The translations under genes were made by a program, and so were the position numbers. Of a stretch of 64,000 nt of DNA, positions 61,062 through 64,000 are shown one piece after another. The stretch comes from Symbiodinium natans. Lineage: Eukaryota > Sar > Dinophyceae > Suessiales > Symbiodiniaceae. Every line of letters starts with the position of its first letter. Position 1 is the first letter of the stretch. The stretch is taken from the NCBI GenBank assembly GCA_905221605.1, contig CAJNDS010002568.1:278501-342500 (forward strand). The letters are read 5' to 3'. Below the pieces are notes generated by a model. It saw nothing but the letters and a program-made list of their open reading frames with translations. It was not told where the DNA came from and searched no databases.

Positions 61062-61318
61062 CAATTTGGCAAGCCAAGGCTGGCAGTTGCAGGCTTAGAC
61101 TTGAGTTGCGATATTCCCCCTTAATGCTAACAGTCCTTAGTCCTTAATAGGGATTTAAATAGGGGTTACTATAACCCCTAGTAAAGACTGCTAGTATAAG
61201 GGGGAACATCCCAAGACTTGAGATCTTAGTGCAGTTGCCCACACCAGAGGTCTCCCAAGTACAGTGCGCCATGGAAATTCCATGGAGCCTTCAGCTACAC
61301 AGCTCGCGATTCTTCTAG
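61062..61318 (+). CDS. Two-exon gene end interrupted by a family-1 element
   Basis: Exon A (61062-61105) reads IWQAKAGSCRLRLE. After removal of the element and one duplicated target copy, the frame continues LVQLPTPEVSQVQCAMEIPW then SLQLHSSRFF and TAG. The element contains an in-frame stop, so it must be removed for the frame to continue. No family recognised. Confidence 0.6.
61106..61213. mobile_element. Family-1 element with 9-bp target duplication
   Basis: AGACTTGAG lies on both sides (61097-61105 and 61214-61222). The ends GATATTCCCCCTTA and TAAGGGGGAACATCCC are inverted, with inner arms TAACAGTCCTTAG / TAAAGACTGCTAG. GC at 61108 and AG at 61214-61215 can serve as splice sites with frame kept. 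Confidence 0.85.
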
Positions 61319-61397
61319 TAACCATACCACAGAGAAGACCTAAACCCGAAACCCTAAACCCTAAACCCCAAACCTAAACCCTAAACCCTAAACCCCT

Positions 61398-61498
61398 GGC
61401 CGCCAGGACACCAGCATACGGATGGGGGGCCTCAGTCCATGCTCTGCGGCCCGAAAGCCCCTAAAGCCCCCAAAACTCTTGACCAGCCTACTGTTTAG
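61398..61498 (+). CDS. Exon, unknown protein
   Basis: RQDTSIRMGGLSPCSAARKP then LKPPKLLTSLLF. The 3' part may be telomere-derived. No family recognised. Confidence 0.4.
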
Positions 61499-61599
61499 GG
61501 CTTAGGGTTGAGGGTTTGGGGTTTAAACCCTAAACCCTAAACCCTAGACCCTAGAACCTAAACCCTAAACCCTAAACCCTAAACCCTAAACCCGAAACC

Positions 61600-62040
61600 C
61601 GAAACCCGAAACCCGAACCCCCCCCCCCCCCCCGGTCCCCTCGCCCAGGTGCAGTTTAGCCTTGGTGTTTGGGGCCGGGGGGGGGGGGGGTGCTTTGGGA
61701 AACTGAAAAGCTCATCTGGGGGGGGGGGGCCCCGCGCCGGCCCACAGCGAAGAACATAGCCCCCACGGGCTGTAGGACTGTTTTTCTATGTTCAAGGTTT
61801 GCGACAAGAACATGAAAAGCGGCCACAAAATACAAGCAAATATCACGAGACAAGAAAGACACAAGCAACATGAGAATCTTGCTACGACTAGACATAGCAA
61901 TACTCATCGTAGAATAGTAGTACTTGTAAGAATTGCAGTTGACGCAAGCAGGCAAAGAACGCCGGTAGTTGTGGTACTAAAGAGTGTTGGCCGATAAGGT
62001 ATCCGCTCCAATCTAAATAAGACATCTTCCTAGATCATTT
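61600..62040. other. Poly-C/poly-G tracts and AT-rich stretch without clear gene
   Basis: C18 at 61617, G15 at 61677 and G10 at 61719 are followed by AT-rich sequence. Open frames exist on both strands but codon use is unconvincing. Confidence 0.4.
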
Positions 62041-62156
62041 GCCCTTAACCCTTTGGCCCTAAACCCCGAACCCCAAACCCCAAAGCCCAAACCCTAAACC
62101 CTAAACCCTAAGCCCTATAACCCTATAACCCTAAACCCTAAACCCTAAACCCTAAA

Positions 62157-62208
62157 CTTCCGGGACTCGAGCGACTTCGGCTCGACCTTGGGCGCCTCGG
62201 CTGCCTTC
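62157..62208 (-). CDS. Short exon, Lys/Glu/Pro-rich
   Basis: AAEAPKVEPKSLESRK lies between CTGAAG and the array (donor GTTTAGGG). Third positions are nearly all G/C. It is the last exon-like island before the composition changes. Confidence 0.5.
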
Positions 62209-62324
62209 AGAAGGCAGCAGCCAGTGCCCAGGGTACCGTGAGGGTTTGCTAGGGATGCGGATCAAGAAAAAATTTATTTAGGATCAAAAAAATTTATTTA
62301 GGATCAGAAAAATTTTATTCGGTT

Positions 62325-62525
62325 CTTCCGACGGAGGGAGGGAAGGGGAGGGAGGGAGGGAGAAAAGGAGGGAGGGAGGGAAGGAAGGGCGGAAGGACGG
62401 AAGGAAGGAAGGAAGGCAGGAAGGAAGGAAGGAAGCAAGGAAGCAAGGAAGCAAGGAAGCAAGGAAGCAAGGAAGCAAGGAAGCAAGGAAGCAAGGAAGC
62501 AAGGAAGGAAAGGAAAGGAAAGGAC
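62325..62525. repeat. GGAA / GGAAGCAA microsatellite
   Basis: GGGA and GGAA tetramers (62332-62430) pass into about nine GGAAGCAA octamers (62430-62502), then AAAGG pentamers. Long Pro/Leu/Ser frames are artefacts. Confidence 0.95.
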
Positions 62526-62778
62526 AGGAAAGGATATGTAGGAAAACATAACATAACATCATATGTTAATATATATATATATATGTGTATATATATTAAA
62601 ACAAAGTATAACAAAATATTTAGAGTGGCATAGAGTAGAATAGACCACAATATCGTAGAGTATACCTTTGTATCATAAAAATGTAATAAAGTCGAAATAG
62701 CAAAGCATATATGTATATATTTACTGCTATTTGATATAGAATTGATAATACACAATACATATTTCTTGTTTGTTTGGC

Positions 62779-63065
62779 GCCGGGCAAGCTTCTTCCACTC
62801 GTATGAATCCCTTCCAAACCCATGATGCGAGCATTGTGTTTGCAAATGGGGGGGGGGGGGTCTGCGCCCCCCCTTCAAACCCCCCGCTGTTTCTCAAAGC
62901 CGGGCAAGCTTGCTTCAAAGCATATGAGTATCCTTTCCAAACCAATGATGCGAGCGTTGTGTTTGCAAATGGGGGGGGCTGCGCCCCCCCCAACCCCCCC
63001 CCGGCTGTTTTCTTAGTCCGGGCAAGCTTGCTTCAAAGCACATAAATCCTTCTGATGCGAGCACT
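62779..63065. repeat. Three-copy tandem of about 120 bp
   Basis: Each copy contains GCCGGGCAAGCTT, CCAAACC.ATGATGCGAGC, TTGTGTTTGCAAATGGGGG and a C-rich end. Copies start near 62777, 62900 and 63018, and the third is truncated. Confidence 0.9.
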
Positions 63066-63074
63066 TTTTTGCAA

Positions 63075-63745
63075 AAAAACATGAAGACGCAGTAAGATAC
63101 AATGATATACAAGAATATATTACAAAACGATGCAATAATATGCAATAGTACAGAAAAATACAACAATATGCAAGTATGTACAAGAATATGCAGCAATATA
63201 CACGTAAAAAAAGAATAACTTACAATAATTTTCAGTAATTGACAATAATATTCAATAATACAGACAACAATATACAATAATATACAAAAATATACAAAAA
63301 TCTACAAAAATCTACACCCATATATACAATATTTTTTTCCAAAAATGTACAAAAGATGTACAGCAAGACATACAACAATATAAAATAGTGTACAAAAGAC
63401 TACAATAATATACAATAGTAGATATACAATAGCAGACAATAATATACAAGAATATACAATAATATACTATAATACAGAGTAATCTGCAATAATATACAAA
63501 GAAAATTCAAGAATATACAATAATATACAGTAACCTACAAAAAAAGAGAACAATATACAATAAATTGAAAAAATATACAATAACATTCAATAATATGCAA
63601 TAATATTCAATATCACACAAAAACATAAGAAAACACAAGACAATACAATGAAACTCAACAATATACAACAACGTACAATAACATGCAAGAATATACAATG
63701 TCATGCAATATTATACAAGAATTTCCACAATACTATGCCAGAATA
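63075..63745. repeat. AT-rich tract of degenerate TACAATAATA units
   Basis: Variants of ATATACAATA, TACAAGAATATAC and TACAATAATA follow one another for about 670 bp with an irregular period near 10-14. No genes are seen. Confidence 0.85.
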
Positions 63746-63794
63746 TACATGCTTCAGAGTATACGCATTTTTGAAACTTCTAATGCCAAGATGC

Positions 63795-64000
63795 TAGCAT
63801 TGATTTGCAGCCTCTGCAAACTCAGAAATGCTGCTATTCACAGTATTTCCAGCCTCTGAAATCGCAGAAATGCTGCTATTTTCCGTATTTGCAGCCTCTG
63901 GAAACTCAGAAATGCTGCAGTGTACAGTATTTCCAGCCTCTGAAAGCGCAGAACTGCTGCTACAAACAATATCTGCAGCCTCTCTGGAAACTCTGAAATG
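63795..64000. repeat. 42-bp minisatellite with an 84-bp higher-order period
   Basis: Four and a half units begin GCAGCCTCTG or CCAGCCTCTG and contain CTCAGAAATGCTGC. Units 1 and 3 resemble each other, as do units 2 and 4, so pairs form an 84-bp repeat. One plus frame stays open across all units, giving a 14-residue repeat (LQPLQTQKCCYSQY type), and runs off the window. Confidence 0.9.

Noticed and set aside
62284-62562. Leu/Pro/Ser-rich frames on the minus strand
   Set aside because: They derive from GGAA-type tandem repeats.

Overview
The window is nuclear DNA of a dinoflagellate; the genus cannot be told from it. Four things in the sequence point there. TTTAGGG-type repeats occur throughout. 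A near-complete reverse-complement dinoflagellate spliced leader lies at 10122-10143 (20 of 22 positions), with a second truncated leader fragment beside it. Exon chains can be read with GC and GA as well as GT 5' splice sites. There are no bacterial-style genes or operons.

Layout. From 1 to about 62.15 kb the sequence alternates between short unique islands (about 40-300 bp) and spacers. The spacers are arrays of the telomere-type heptamer in either orientation, or small palindromic MITE-like elements, or both. Many islands read as protein-coding exons with splice signals at their edges. The clearest gene is a KH-domain RNA-binding protein on the minus strand (47.4-49.3 kb), where six or seven exons can be chained in frame. 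Its introns consist of MITE-like elements and telomere-type arrays, and one exon is only 19 nt. A sulfotransferase-type exon pair lies at 4.96-5.27 kb. Single exons carry a cold-shock-like end (23.7 kb) and an RRM RNP1-like motif (60.5 kb). Many other islands encode convincing but unrecognised peptides. Both strands of these GC-rich islands are often open, so strand and frame are uncertain wherever stated.

Mobile elements. An 8.86-kb LTR element (14416-23272) has identical 287-bp LTRs and sits in a TTTAGGG array with a TAGGG target duplication. Its primer site matches the anticodon arm of initiator tRNA-Met (half-tRNA priming, as in copia). It carries a single 2614-codon ORF with a WW-like domain, an S1/OB-like domain and six CCCH zinc fingers, but no visible reverse transcriptase or integrase. 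A decayed non-LTR (LINE) fragment with RT-like and RNase H-like pieces lies at 8.83-9.86 kb, just downstream (minus strand) of the spliced-leader relic. At least nine families of small inverted-repeat elements are present, several apparently acting as introns.

Flanking low-complexity DNA. A C-rich tract (27.1-27.54 kb), a GC-rich island unlike the rest (27.95-29.05 kb), a (CTA)n and 10-mer microsatellite (56.47-57.25 kb) and a GGCCCT minisatellite (44.6-44.8 kb) interrupt the exon-rich part. From 62.25 kb to the end the composition changes to GGAA repeats, a three-copy tandem, an ACAATA-rich AT tract and a 42-bp minisatellite. Telomere-type arrays are absent there.

Main idea. Telomere-type arrays and MITE-like introners form much of the intron sequence of these genes. 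All splice chains were read by eye and need transcript data.
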